Shown here: positions 46,631 through 54,582 of the stretch, piece by piece | How the letters are laid out: each line of letters begins with the position of its first letter | Position numbering within the stretch: the stretch's first letter is position 1 | NCBI GenBank assembly: GCA_047602125.1 | Contig: JASGIB010000001.1 | Span: forward strand, 1,364,001 to 1,428,000 | Source of the DNA: Pseudoluteimonas sp047602125 | GTDB taxonomy: Bacteria > Pseudomonadota > Gammaproteobacteria > Xanthomonadales > Xanthomonadaceae | Direction of reading: 5' to 3' | Length of the DNA stretch: 64,000 nt | The notes under the pieces: model-generated | Databases searched by the model: none | The model's input: only the letters and a program-made list of their open reading frames with translations | What the model was told of the DNA's origin: nothing | Position numbers and translations under genes: made by a program

Positions 46631-48520
46631 TCAGGCCGCGCGTTCGCGGCGACGGCGTTCCAGGTGCACCAGCAGCAGCGAGATCGCCGCGGGCGTCATG
46701 CCGGGGATGCGCTGCGCCTGGCCGAGCGTTTCCGGGCGCACGCGTTCCAGCTTCTGCCGTACTTCCGCGGACAGGCCCGGCACCTGCGCGTAATCGAACG
46801 CGGCGGGAATGGCGGTGGTTTCGTGGCGGCGCGCGCGCGCGATCTCCTCGCGCTGGCGGTCGAGGTAACCGGCGTATTTGGCCTCGATTTCCACCTGCTC
46901 GGCGACCTTCGCGTCCCCGACGCCGGGCCCGAGTTCCGGTACCTGCATCAGCTTCGCGTAATCGAGTTCCGGCCGGCGCAGCAGGTCGATGGCATTGGTC
47001 TCGCGCGAAACTTCCACGCCGATGCGGTTCGCGATCGATGCGCCCAGCGCATTGTTCGGCGCCGCCCACAGCGCCGACAGGCGTGCGGTCTCGGCGGCGA
47101 TGGCTTCGCGCTTGCGGCTGAAGGCTTCCCAGCGCGCATCGTCGACCAAGCCGAGTTCGCGCCCGACCGGCGTCAGCCGCGCATCGGCATTGTCCTCGCG
47201 CAACTGCAACCGGTACTCCGCGCGCGAGGTGAACATGCGGTAGGGTTCGCTCGTGCCCTGCGTGACCAGGTCGTCGACCAGCACGCCGAGATAGGCCTCG
47301 TCGCGGCGCGGGCTCCACGCGTCTTCCTGTTGTACGAAGCGCGCGGCGTTGGCGCCGGCGAGCAGGCCCTGCGCCGCGGCTTCCTCGTAACCGGTGGTGC
47401 CGTTGATCTGCCCGGCGAAGAACAATCCCGCGACCGCCTTGGTTTCCAGCGAAGCCTTCAAGCCGCGCGGATCGAAGAAGTCGTATTCGATCGCATAGCC
47501 GGGCCGGGTGATGTGCGCCCGTTCGAAGCCGATGATCGAACGCACCAGTTCCAGCTGCACGTTGAACGGCAGCGAGGTGGAAATGCCGTTCGGATAGATT
47601 TCGTTGACGTCGAGGCCTTCCGGCTCGACGAAGATCTGGTGCGAAGCCTTGTCGGCGAAACGCACCACCTTGTCCTCGATGCTCGGGCAGTAGCGCGGGC
47701 CGATGCCCTCGATCTGCCCGGAATACAACGGCGAACGATGCAGCGCGTCGCGGATGAGCTGGTGGGTGCGCTCGGTGGTGTGGGTGATCCAGCAGCTGAC
47801 CTGCGCCGGATGGTCGGCGTCGCTGCCCATGAACGACATCACCGGGCGCGGATCGTCGCCGGGCTGTTCGTCCATCTTCGAATAATCCAGCGTGCGGCCG
47901 TCGATGCGCGGCGGCGTCCCTGTCTTCAGCCGATCCACCACGAAGCGGCCTTCGCGCAGCTTGTGCGCGAGCGCGGTCGAGGGCGGATCGCCCATGCGGC
48001 CGGCGGCGTACTGGGTCTGGCCGATGTGGATCTTACCGGCGAGGAAGGTGCCTGCGGTGAGCACCACCGTCGGCGAGTGGAAGCGCAGGCCGGTGTTGGT
48101 GATCGCGCCGCGCACGGTTTCGTTCTCGATCACCAGGTCGTCGACCGCGGCCTGGAACACGGTGAGGCCGGGTTGCGATTCGACCGCACGGCGAATGAAG
48201 GCGCGATACAGCGAACGGTCGGCCTGGCAGCGCGTGGCGCGCACCGCCGGACCCTTGGATGCATTGAGCGTTCGCCACTGGATGCCGGCGGCGTCCGCGG
48301 CCTTCGCCATCACCCCGCCGAGCGCGTCGATTTCCTTGACCAGGTGGCCCTTGCCGATGCCGCCGATGGCCGGATTGCAGCTCATCGCGCCGACGGTTTC
48401 GATCGCGTGCGTGAGCAGCAGCGTGCGTGCGCCGGCGCGCGCGGAGGCGAGCGCGGCTTCGGTGCCGGCATGCCCGCCGCCGATGACGATGACGTCGAAG
48501 TTGTAGAAGGATTCGCTCAT
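46631..48520 (-). CDS. mnmG: tRNA uridine-5-carboxymethylaminomethyl(34) synthesis enzyme MnmG
   Basis: A 629-residue FAD enzyme that with MnmE modifies the wobble uridine of several tRNAs. The dinucleotide motif GGGHAGTEAA is at residues 14-23, and AMSCNPAIGGIGKGHLVKEIDALGG, FVEPEGLDVNEIYPNGISTSLP and TGYEEAAAQGLLAGANAA are all diagnostic. Length is normal. A 398-base non-coding region lies upstream, holding a sigma-54-type promoter that points the other way. Confidence 0.97.
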   Translation of the reverse strand: MSESFYNFDVIVIGGGHAGTEAALASARAGARTLLLTHAIETVGAMSCNPAIGGIGKGHLVKEIDALGGVMAKAADAAGIQWRTLNASKGPAVRATRCQADRSLYRAFIRRAVESQPGLTVFQAAVDDLVIENETVRGAITNTGLRFHSPTVVLTAGTFLAGKIHIGQTQYAAGRMGDPPSTALAHKLREGRFVVDRLKTGTPPRIDGRTLDYSKMDEQPGDDPRPVMSFMGSDADHPAQVSCWITHTTERTHQLIRDALHRSPLYSGQIEGIGPRYCPSIEDKVVRFADKASHQIFVEPEGLDVNEIYPNGISTSLPFNVQLELVRSIIGFERAHITRPGYAIEYDFFDPRGLKASLETKAVAGLFFAGQINGTTGYEEAAAQGLLAGANAARFVQQEDAWSPRRDEAYLGVLVDDLVTQGTSEPYRMFTSRAEYRLQLREDNADARLTPVGRELGLVDDARWEAFSRKREAIAAETARLSALWAAPNNALGASIANRIGVEVSRETNAIDLLRRPELDYAKLMQVPELGPGVGDAKVAEQVEIEAKYAGYLDRQREEIARARRHETTAIPAAFDYAQVPGLSAEVRQKLERVRPETLGQAQRIPGMTPAAISLLLVHLERRRRERAA

Positions 48521-48608
48521 GTGCTGGACATGATGCCGGCTCGGGGAAGGATCGTCGCTGTTCGTGGCGGCTGAACCGGTCAGGCTTGCCGGAACGGCCC
48601 GGTCAACG

Positions 48609-48625
48609 TTGGCACGGTCCCTGCG
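48609..48625 (+). promoter_or_regulatory. Sigma-54 (RpoN)-type promoter
   Basis: TTGGCACG-GTCC-CTGC has the invariant GG (48611-48612) and GC (48623-48624) with exactly 10 bases between, and matches the consensus TGGCACG for the -24 element. Predicted start is near 48636. It faces away from mnmG and towards a structured, terminated RNA with no ORF. Activator sites could not be recognised. RpoN dependence is inferred from the motif only. Confidence 0.62.
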
Positions 48626-48635
48626 TTACAGGCTT

Positions 48636-48752
48636 TGCACCCGGGACAGCAAGCGCGACGCGTCGGCTGGGACTGGAACAGGGGCTGGCCAAGCATGTCC
48701 CGGGGGAGCGCTGGGGGCCGGATGTCGGGGGACGTCCGGCCCCCAATTTTTT
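48636..48752 (+). ncRNA. Candidate sigma-54-dependent structured small RNA
   Basis: About 117 nt from the predicted start to the terminator, in a 398-base gap between mnmG and a lipoprotein gene. A perfect 9-bp long-range stem, CCCGGGACA (48640-48648) with TGTCCCGGG (48696-48704), encloses a 47-nt region that has its own small hairpin (GCGACGCGTCGGC region). A strong terminator hairpin follows. There is no ribosome site or conserved-looking ORF. I do not recognise the RNA family. The rest of the gap (48753-48918) holds only weaker hairpins. Confidence 0.58.
48713..48752 (+). terminator. Strong Rho-independent terminator
   Basis: A 14-bp stem, GGGGGCCGGATGTC (48713-48726) with GACGTCCGGCCCCC (48731-48744), one G-U pair, a GGGG loop and then AATTTTTT to 48752. 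It is oriented away from mnmG and does not end any neighbouring protein gene, supporting a separate short transcript. Confidence 0.9.
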
Positions 48753-48918
48753 CCCGTCCGCGGGGCGCAAGGCCCGGGCGGGAAAAGCGCCGACGCCCGA
48801 CGGGAAGGCGGAACAGGGGGGATCCGTGACGTCCCGCCGGGAGTCGACGGCGCGAGTCTAACCCCAACGCGTCGGAATGCGACGCAAATGGTCGACGCTG
48901 TTAGGCCATGAATCAGAT

Positions 48919-49539
48919 TCAGCGACGGCGGTCACCTTTATGCGTTTGCGAGTCGTCGTCCATGCGCGGCGAGGGCGGCGGGGAAGGCGCGGTCATGCGT
49001 GGCATTGGCGGCGAGGGCGTGGTCATGCGAGCGCGGGGCGGTGGCGCGCTATCGCGGGGCGAAACCGACGGCGTCGGATTGGACGGACGCACCCTCGCCG
49101 TCGGATTCGGGGCATCGCCGGCCTGCGGTTGCGGTAGCAGCCTCGGGCGTGCGCCGCCATCGGTGGCATCAGGCGCGCGCACAGGATGCGGGTTGCCCGC
49201 GTTGTCCAGGTCGCGCCATGGCGGCGGCTTGTGCCCGTCGTGGTCGTCGCCGTCGTGGTGGCCGTGCCCGTCGCCGGGCGGCCGCTGGATGATCACGATG
49301 GGCGGTCGCGGGAAGTAATAGCCGTAGTACGGATCGTAGTAGGCGCCGCGGTACGGATCGTAATAACCGTAATAACCCGGCCCGTAACCATAGCTTCCGT
49401 AGCCGCCAACACCGTATTGGGTGCCGACGCTGGCCGAAGGCCGACCGTAGTAATAACCGTCGTCGCTGTAGCCATAGCCGGTGACGCAACCGGACAAGCC
49501 CAGTACGGCGAGCACGGGCAGGAACGATGCGAGTTTCAT
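48919..49539 (-). CDS. Tyr/Gly-, His- and Pro-rich lipoprotein
   Basis: A 206-residue lipoprotein (signal MKLASFLPVLAVLGLSGC, lipobox LSGC). The mature part has three low-complexity zones: Tyr/Gly (YGSYGYGPGYYGYYDPYRG), a His/Asp/Gly stretch (GDGHGHHDGDDHDGH) that could bind metal, and a Pro/Arg/Ser tail (about 120-206). Such proteins are found in envelopes of this group without known function. The start at 49539 fits the signal peptide. Low complexity makes homology hard to judge. Confidence 0.7.
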   Translation of the reverse strand: MKLASFLPVLAVLGLSGCVTGYGYSDDGYYYGRPSASVGTQYGVGGYGSYGYGPGYYGYYDPYRGAYYDPYYGYYFPRPPIVIIQRPPGDGHGHHDGDDHDGHKPPPWRDLDNAGNPHPVRAPDATDGGARPRLLPQPQAGDAPNPTARVRPSNPTPSVSPRDSAPPPRARMTTPSPPMPRMTAPSPPPSPRMDDDSQTHKGDRRR

Positions 49540-49669
49540 GGCGTGCCCCCTGGCTTGCCGGATGGATCGATGATCGCAGCTTCAAGCCACCGCTTTGAAT
49601 CCGTGCTTAATCCGGCCAGGCGGAACGTTCGATCCGCATGAATGAGTCAGCCTCGGCTACGCTTGCGCC

Positions 49670-50656
49670 ATGCCCGAACCCGCCCTTCCGGATTTCGACG
49701 CCGTCCTCGACGCCGCGGCGCGCATCGCCGCGCATGCGCGGGTGACGCCGGTCGCGCGCTCGGCCCGGCTCGATGCCCTGGCCGGCGCCGAATTGCTGTT
49801 CAAGTGCGAGCACCAGCAACGCGGCGGCGCGTTCAAGTTCCGCGGCGCCTGCAACGCGGTGCAATCGCTCGATGCCGCGAGCGCGGCGCGCGGCGTGGTC
49901 ACCCATTCCTCCGGCAACCATGGCGCGGCGCTGGCGCTGGCGGCGAAGCTGCGCGGAATCGCCTGCCACGTGGTGGTGCCCGAGGGCGCCAATCCGGCCA
50001 AGCTCGAGGCGATCCGGCGCCATGGCGCGACCCTGCACCGCTGCGCGCCAGGCATCGCCGCGCGCGAGGCGATGTGCGCCGACGTGCAACACGGCACCGG
50101 CGCGAGCCTGGTGCATCCGTATGCGGACGCGCGCGTGATCGCAGGCCAGGGGACCGCGGCGCTGGAACTGTTCGGTGCATGCGGCCAACTCGACATCCTC
50201 GTCGTGCCGGTCGGTGGCGGCGGACTCGCCTCGGGCAGCGCACTGGCGCTCGCCGCGCGTTCGCCACGTTGCGAGCTGCTGCTCGCCGAACCCGCGGACG
50301 CCGACGACGCACTGCGCTCGCTGCGCGATGGCGAACGCCATGCGAACGCGCATGTGCCCACGACTGTATGCGACGGCCTGCGCGGCGACCTCGGCGCGCC
50401 GAACTTCGCGATGCTGCGCGCGGCGAACGCGGAAGTCGTCGCGGTCGACGACGCTGCGACGCTGGCCGCCCTGCGCCAACTCTGGCAGGACCCGCGGCTG
50501 CGGGTGGAACCCTCGTCCGCGATCGCGCTGGCCGCGGTGCTGGCGCAACCCGAACGCGTGCGCGGTCGCCGCATCGGCATCGTCCTCAGCGGCGGCAACA
50601 TCGACATTGCCGCGCTTCCTGCCCTGCTCGGCGGCAAGACGCCGCACGTTTCCTGA
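49670..50656 (+). CDS. PLP-dependent threonine/serine dehydratase-like enzyme
   Basis: A 328-residue fold-type II PLP enzyme. The PLP lysine is K56 in GAFKFRGACN, SSGNHGAALA binds the substrate carboxylate, and VPVGGGGLASGSALA binds the PLP phosphate. It lacks the C-terminal ACT regulatory domain of biosynthetic IlvA. Catabolic threonine/serine dehydratase or serine racemase are both possible. TACGCT (49658-49663) ends six bases before the ATG. Confidence 0.88.
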   Translation: MPEPALPDFDAVLDAAARIAAHARVTPVARSARLDALAGAELLFKCEHQQRGGAFKFRGACNAVQSLDAASAARGVVTHSSGNHGAALALAAKLRGIACHVVVPEGANPAKLEAIRRHGATLHRCAPGIAAREAMCADVQHGTGASLVHPYADARVIAGQGTAALELFGACGQLDILVVPVGGGGLASGSALALAARSPRCELLLAEPADADDALRSLRDGERHANAHVPTTVCDGLRGDLGAPNFAMLRAANAEVVAVDDAATLAALRQLWQDPRLRVEPSSAIALAAVLAQPERVRGRRIGIVLSGGNIDIAALPALLGGKTPHVS

Positions 50657-50681
50657 CTCGGCCGCGAGGGAGCATCGCCGC

Positions 50682-52193
50682 ATGCACGCCGGTTCCGCCA
50701 CTGCAACCACAGGATCGCGGCTGCCGGCGCGCGCGTGGATCGCCCTGCTCGCGGTCGTGCTCACGCTCGGTTTCCTCGGCGTGCGCGGCATCTGGGATCC
50801 GGACGAAGGCCGCTACACCAACGTCGCCATGAACATGCTCGACAGCGGCGACTGGCTGACCCCGCGCCGCAGCGAAGGCATTGGCCACTGGACCAAGCCG
50901 CCGCTGACCTACTGGGCCATCGCCGCCAGCGTCGCCGCGTTCGGGCGCAATCCGTGGGCGGCGCGCCTGCCGTCGGCGCTGGCCTTCCTGTTGTGCGCCT
51001 GGCTGGCGTGGCGCATCGCGCGCCGGCTCGTGCCCGGCGGCGAGGACCAGGCGGCGCTGGCGTTCGCGACCATGGCCTTGCCGTTCGGCGCTTCGCAATA
51101 CATCACTACCGACTTCGTGCTCGCCGCCTGCGAAACCCTGGCGATGTGGGCCTTCGTCGAATCGCGCTTCGACGCGCCCGGCCGAACCCGGCGCTGGTTA
51201 TGGTTGATGTGGGCGGCGTTCGCGCTGGCGTTCCTGGCCAAGGGCCCGCCGGGACTGCTGCCGCTGGCGGCGATCCTCGCGTTCGATCGGCTGCAACCGC
51301 GCGACCGACGCCAGCGCCTGTTCGACATCGCCGGGCTCGCGTTGTTCGCAGTGATCGCGACGCCGTGGTTCATCGCGGTGATGCGCGCGAACCCGGGCCT
51401 GTCGCATTACTTCATCGGCGACGAAGTCGTGAACCGCGTCGCCAGCGACGATTTCAACCGCAACGGCCAGTGGTACGGCTGGCTGCAGGTGTACGCGCCG
51501 ACGCTGCTGCTGGGAACGCTGCCGTGGACGCCGGCCTTGCTGCGCTGGGCGCGACGCCTGCCGGCCGACATGCGCGGCTGGTGGCGAAACCCGCAACGCC
51601 GTACAAGCGAGCGTTCGTGGCTGTTCGCGACGCTGTGGCTGTTGCTGCCGCTGCTGGTGTTCTGTCTCTCGCGCTCGCGCATGCCGCTGTACCTGCTGCC
51701 CCTGTTCCCCGCGCTGGCGCTGCTGGTGGCGATGCAACGCCAGCGCGAGCATCGCGGCCTGCCCGGCTGGCGCGCGATCGCCGCATGGGCCGCGTTGCTG
51801 CTGGCGCTGGCGCTGGGCAGCGCGCTGTGGCCGACGCACAAGAACGCCGATGACTGGGCGCGCGCGATCCGCGAACGCGTGCCGGGAAGCATCGACAAGG
51901 TGCGCTTCGTCGAAGACATGGCCCGCTACGGCCTGCACGTCGAACTCGGGACGCAGGTGGAAAAACTTTCGCTGCTGCCCGATCCGCACGCCGCGCGCTT
52001 CAACCCGGTCGACGACACCGACATCGCGCACGCGCTGGCGAAGGCCGATCCGGACGCACTGTGGGTCACCAAGCAAGGCAACTGGCCCGAGGCACAGGCG
52101 CGCTTCGCCACGCTGGGTTACAACGCCATCGCGCAAGGCGCGCCCTACCAGGGCCGGATCCTGTTCCGCGTCGTGCCGGCCGGCGGCGGTTGA
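50682..52193 (+). CDS. GT39/ArnT-type membrane glycosyltransferase
   Basis: A 503-residue polytopic inner-membrane enzyme with about ten hydrophobic segments and a C-terminal periplasmic domain (about 390-503). The N-terminal GIWDPDEGRYTNVAMNML is the DE-type acidic motif of GT-C glycosyltransferases of the PMT/ArnT family, which use polyprenyl-phosphate sugars. The acceptor is not evident; lipid A or protein are candidates. It begins 25 bases after the dehydratase gene with GAGGGAGC upstream. Confidence 0.85.
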   Translation: MHAGSATATTGSRLPARAWIALLAVVLTLGFLGVRGIWDPDEGRYTNVAMNMLDSGDWLTPRRSEGIGHWTKPPLTYWAIAASVAAFGRNPWAARLPSALAFLLCAWLAWRIARRLVPGGEDQAALAFATMALPFGASQYITTDFVLAACETLAMWAFVESRFDAPGRTRRWLWLMWAAFALAFLAKGPPGLLPLAAILAFDRLQPRDRRQRLFDIAGLALFAVIATPWFIAVMRANPGLSHYFIGDEVVNRVASDDFNRNGQWYGWLQVYAPTLLLGTLPWTPALLRWARRLPADMRGWWRNPQRRTSERSWLFATLWLLLPLLVFCLSRSRMPLYLLPLFPALALLVAMQRQREHRGLPGWRAIAAWAALLLALALGSALWPTHKNADDWARAIRERVPGSIDKVRFVEDMARYGLHVELGTQVEKLSLLPDPHAARFNPVDDTDIAHALAKADPDALWVTKQGNWPEAQARFATLGYNAIAQGAPYQGRILFRVVPAGGG

Positions 52194-52242
52194 GCCGCGC
52201 CTGCGAGCGTGCTTCACTGCCGCCGTTCCCGGGGAGACGGCG

Positions 52243-52653
52243 ATGAACGACGAACGCATCGAGTGGAGCGGCCATCCTTCGCAGTGGCAGAACCTGTGGT
52301 GGTTCGTCGCCTGCGTGCTGCTGGTGCCGATCCCGTGGGCGTTCTGGCGCTGGTTGCAGGTGCGCAATACGACCTACACGCTTACCGACCAGCGCTTGAA
52401 GACCACGCGTGGCGTGTTCACCCGCACGACCGAGGACCTCGAGCTCTACCGCGTCCGAGATTCGCGTTTCCAGCAGGACTTCGCCGAGCGACTGCTCGGC
52501 CTCGGGCAGGTGGTGCTGTTCACCACCGACGAGACCTCGCCGGAAATCCGCCTGACCTTCATCAAGGATGCCGAAGCGGTGCGCGAGAAGATCCGCACCC
52601 TGGTGGAAGCGCGCCGCGATGCGAAGCGGGTGCGGTATCTGGATGCGGAGTGA
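52243..52653 (+). CDS. PH-domain (bPH2/YdbT-like) membrane protein
   Basis: A 136-residue protein with a short N-terminus, one hydrophobic segment (WWFVACVLLVPIPWAFW) and a bacterial PH domain: TYTLTDQRLKTTRGVFTRTTEDLELYRVRDSRF is the typical core. The function is unknown. GGGGAGACGGCG gives an excellent ribosome site for the ATG at 52243. Confidence 0.85.
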   Translation: MNDERIEWSGHPSQWQNLWWFVACVLLVPIPWAFWRWLQVRNTTYTLTDQRLKTTRGVFTRTTEDLELYRVRDSRFQQDFAERLLGLGQVVLFTTDETSPEIRLTFIKDAEAVREKIRTLVEARRDAKRVRYLDAE

Positions 52654-52663
52654 CGCGGAGACC

Positions 52664-52810
52664 ATATGACAGACGGCCTGCCGGCAATTTGCAATGAGCG
52701 CTACAACGCACTCGCTTTCTTTGTTGGGTGCGACTTGATTGCCCTTGCGATCCAATAGCTTTTTGGATCGTCGCCGAGAAAGCGCATCTTGAGTTGATGG
52801 CAAGACGAAA
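52664..52810. repeat. Probable dispersed intergenic repeat
   Basis: A less G+C-rich stretch in the 253-base gap after the PH-domain gene. Read on the minus strand it gives peptide pieces such as NCRQAVCHMVSASLRIQIP and KLPAGRLSYGL, which resemble the many spurious hypothetical ORFs annotated on an abundant intergenic repeat in this and related groups. A small hairpin GATCCAA/TTGGATC is included. I recall this resemblance but cannot verify copy number here. Confidence 0.45.
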
Positions 52811-52833
52811 TGATCGAGCTCGGGAGAAAGCGT

Positions 52834-52895
52834 AGGCTGGGTTGATAAACCCAGCATCGACAATGCTGGGTTTCGGCGCTGCCTCAACCCAGCCT
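52834..52895. repeat. Palindromic repeat at the end of the biotin operon
   Basis: A 62-base nested palindrome: AGGCTGGGTTGA (from 52834) mirrors TCAACCCAGCCT (to 52895), and inside, AAACCCAGCAT mirrors ATGCTGGGTTT. It lies 11 bases after the bioC stop codon, where it could act as a bidirectional terminator or mRNA stabiliser. The form matches GGGTTGA-type intergenic repeats. Confidence 0.8.
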
Positions 52896-52906
52896 GCTCC
52901 CACTGA

Positions 52907-53812
52907 TTATCGCTTCCGCACCGGAATCGCATTCGCCGGGAATCGCGCGATTTCCATCTCGCCTTCGCGGATCGGCGCGCCCGGTTCCGGCGCCCACGCC
53001 ATCGCGGTGATCGTTTCCCAACTCGCCGGCAACATGCCATCGCGACGCAACGGCTCGTAGGCGCGTTCGGCCGCGGCAAAACGCGCGCGTCCGGTCAGCG
53101 TATGCCGGCGCGCGGCCAGCGCATTGGTCGCGCCGATCGCGCGCAACTCGCGCATCAACGCGGCGAGGTCCGGATACGCCGTGGTTTCCACCTCGCGGTC
53201 GAGCACGGGCTGGTGGAACCCCGCGCGCACCAGCGCATCGCCGACGCCGGCGATGTCGGCGAATGGGCTGACGTGCGGCGTGCTGTCGGCTTGCGCGAAG
53301 GCCTCGCGCAATTCCCACAGGGTATCCGGACCGAATGTCGAGAACAGCAGCAAGCCGCGCGGCTTGAGCACGCGACGAAAACCGGCGAACACCGCGTCGA
53401 GGTCCTCGACCCATTGCAGGCACAGATTGGAGAACAGCACGTCGACCGAATTTTCCGCCAGCGGCAGCGCGCGTGCGTCCGCGCATACCGGCTGCGGTCG
53501 CCGCACGAACGGGTTGATCCCACGCCTCGACGAGGCGCGCGTTTCGCGCAGCATCGGCAAGGCGAGATCCAGCGCCAGCACCCGCGCTTTCGGCCAGCGC
53601 TTCTGCATCGCCGCGGCCGCGCGTCCCGGCCCGCAGCCGAGGTCGACGACCACGCGTGGCGGTTCGCTACGCAGCGCAGGATCGTCGCGGTAGTCGAGCA
53701 TCTCCAGCAATCGCGCTTCGACCGCGTGCTGCAGGCGTGCGGCCGCATCGTAGCCGGTGGCCGCGCGCGAAAACGCACGCCGCACCTGACGGGTGTCGTA
53801 CAGCGCGTTCAT
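52907..53812 (-). CDS. bioC: Malonyl-ACP O-methyltransferase BioC
   Basis: A 301-residue SAM-dependent methyltransferase that caps malonyl-ACP as methyl ester to start pimelate synthesis for biotin. It begins VRRAFSRAATGYDAAARLQ (conserved BioC start). VVVDLGCGPGRAAAAM binds SAM and VLFSNLCLQWVEDLDAVFAGFRRVLKPRGLLLFSTFG is diagnostic. ATG at 53812 overlaps the bioH stop by four bases. It is the last gene of the operon. Confidence 0.95.
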   Translation of the reverse strand: MNALYDTRQVRRAFSRAATGYDAAARLQHAVEARLLEMLDYRDDPALRSEPPRVVVDLGCGPGRAAAAMQKRWPKARVLALDLALPMLRETRASSRRGINPFVRRPQPVCADARALPLAENSVDVLFSNLCLQWVEDLDAVFAGFRRVLKPRGLLLFSTFGPDTLWELREAFAQADSTPHVSPFADIAGVGDALVRAGFHQPVLDREVETTAYPDLAALMRELRAIGATNALAARRHTLTGRARFAAAERAYEPLRRDGMLPASWETITAMAWAPEPGAPIREGEMEIARFPANAIPVRKR

Positions 53813-54582
53813 GCCGCGTGTTCCGCCGCGAACTCCGCGAGCAGGTTCGCCACTTCGTCCGCATGGGTCAGGAACGGCGCATGCCCCGCGTGTTCGATCA
53901 CGTGCACGGACGCATCCGGCGCGAGCGCGGCGGCTTCGCGCATGGCGCGCGGATCGACCAGGCGGTCGCGATGCCCGGCGATCCACAACGAAGGAATCGA
54001 CAACGCAGGCAACGCGGCGCGTAGGTCGCTGGTTTCGAGCAATTCCAGCCCGTCGGCCAGTGCATGCCCCGCGGGTTCGCCGCGCGCGAAGAGGCCGTTG
54101 CGCAATACGCGGATCTCGTCCTTGGCGTGGTCGGAACCGAAGGCCTCGAGCGCGACGAACAGTTCCAGCGTGCCGCGGTAATCGTTGCGCAATCCGTCGG
54201 CGAAGCTGCGGAAGATGTCCGCGGACACGCCGAACTTCCAGCCCTCGCCTTTCACGAAGCACGGGCTCGCGCACAGCATCGCCAGCGCGGGCACCGCGTC
54301 CGGTCGCGTCGCGGCCGCGTGCAGTGCGACCAGCCCGCCCAGCGACCAGCCGCACCACGGCGCGCGCGGCACGACATCGGACACCGCCTCCACGCAGGCA
54401 TCGAGTTGCAGCGGCACGCCGCTATCGCGGCTGAAGCCGTGCCCGGGAAGATCGACCAAGTGCAGTGTGAAGCGCGATGCGAGCCGTTCGGCCAACGGCG
54501 CGAACACGCCTCCATGCATCGCCCAGCCATGCAGCAACACCAGCGGCGGGCCTTCGCCGCGGGTTTCGACGAACAGGCTCAT
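53809..54582 (-). CDS. bioH: Pimeloyl-ACP methyl ester esterase BioH
   Basis: A 257-residue alpha/beta hydrolase that removes the methyl ester from pimeloyl-ACP. LLHGWAMHGGVFAPLAERL is the BioH signature; the nucleophile is in WCGWSLGGLVAL, the acid in GHRDRLVDP and the His in EHAGHAPFLTH. ATG at 54582 overlaps the bioF stop by four bases. Both neighbours are biotin genes, supporting the assignment over a generic esterase. Confidence 0.95.
   Translation of the reverse strand: MSLFVETRGEGPPLVLLHGWAMHGGVFAPLAERLASRFTLHLVDLPGHGFSRDSGVPLQLDACVEAVSDVVPRAPWCGWSLGGLVALHAAATRPDAVPALAMLCASPCFVKGEGWKFGVSADIFRSFADGLRNDYRGTLELFVALEAFGSDHAKDEIRVLRNGLFARGEPAGHALADGLELLETSDLRAALPALSIPSLWIAGHRDRLVDPRAMREAAALAPDASVHVIEHAGHAPFLTHADEVANLLAEFAAEHAA

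Noticed and set aside
52562..52903. A 113-codon minus-strand ORF after the PH-domain gene
   Set aside because: It overlaps the PH-domain gene and repeat-like DNA, and its peptide resembles spurious ORFs annotated on intergenic repeats.
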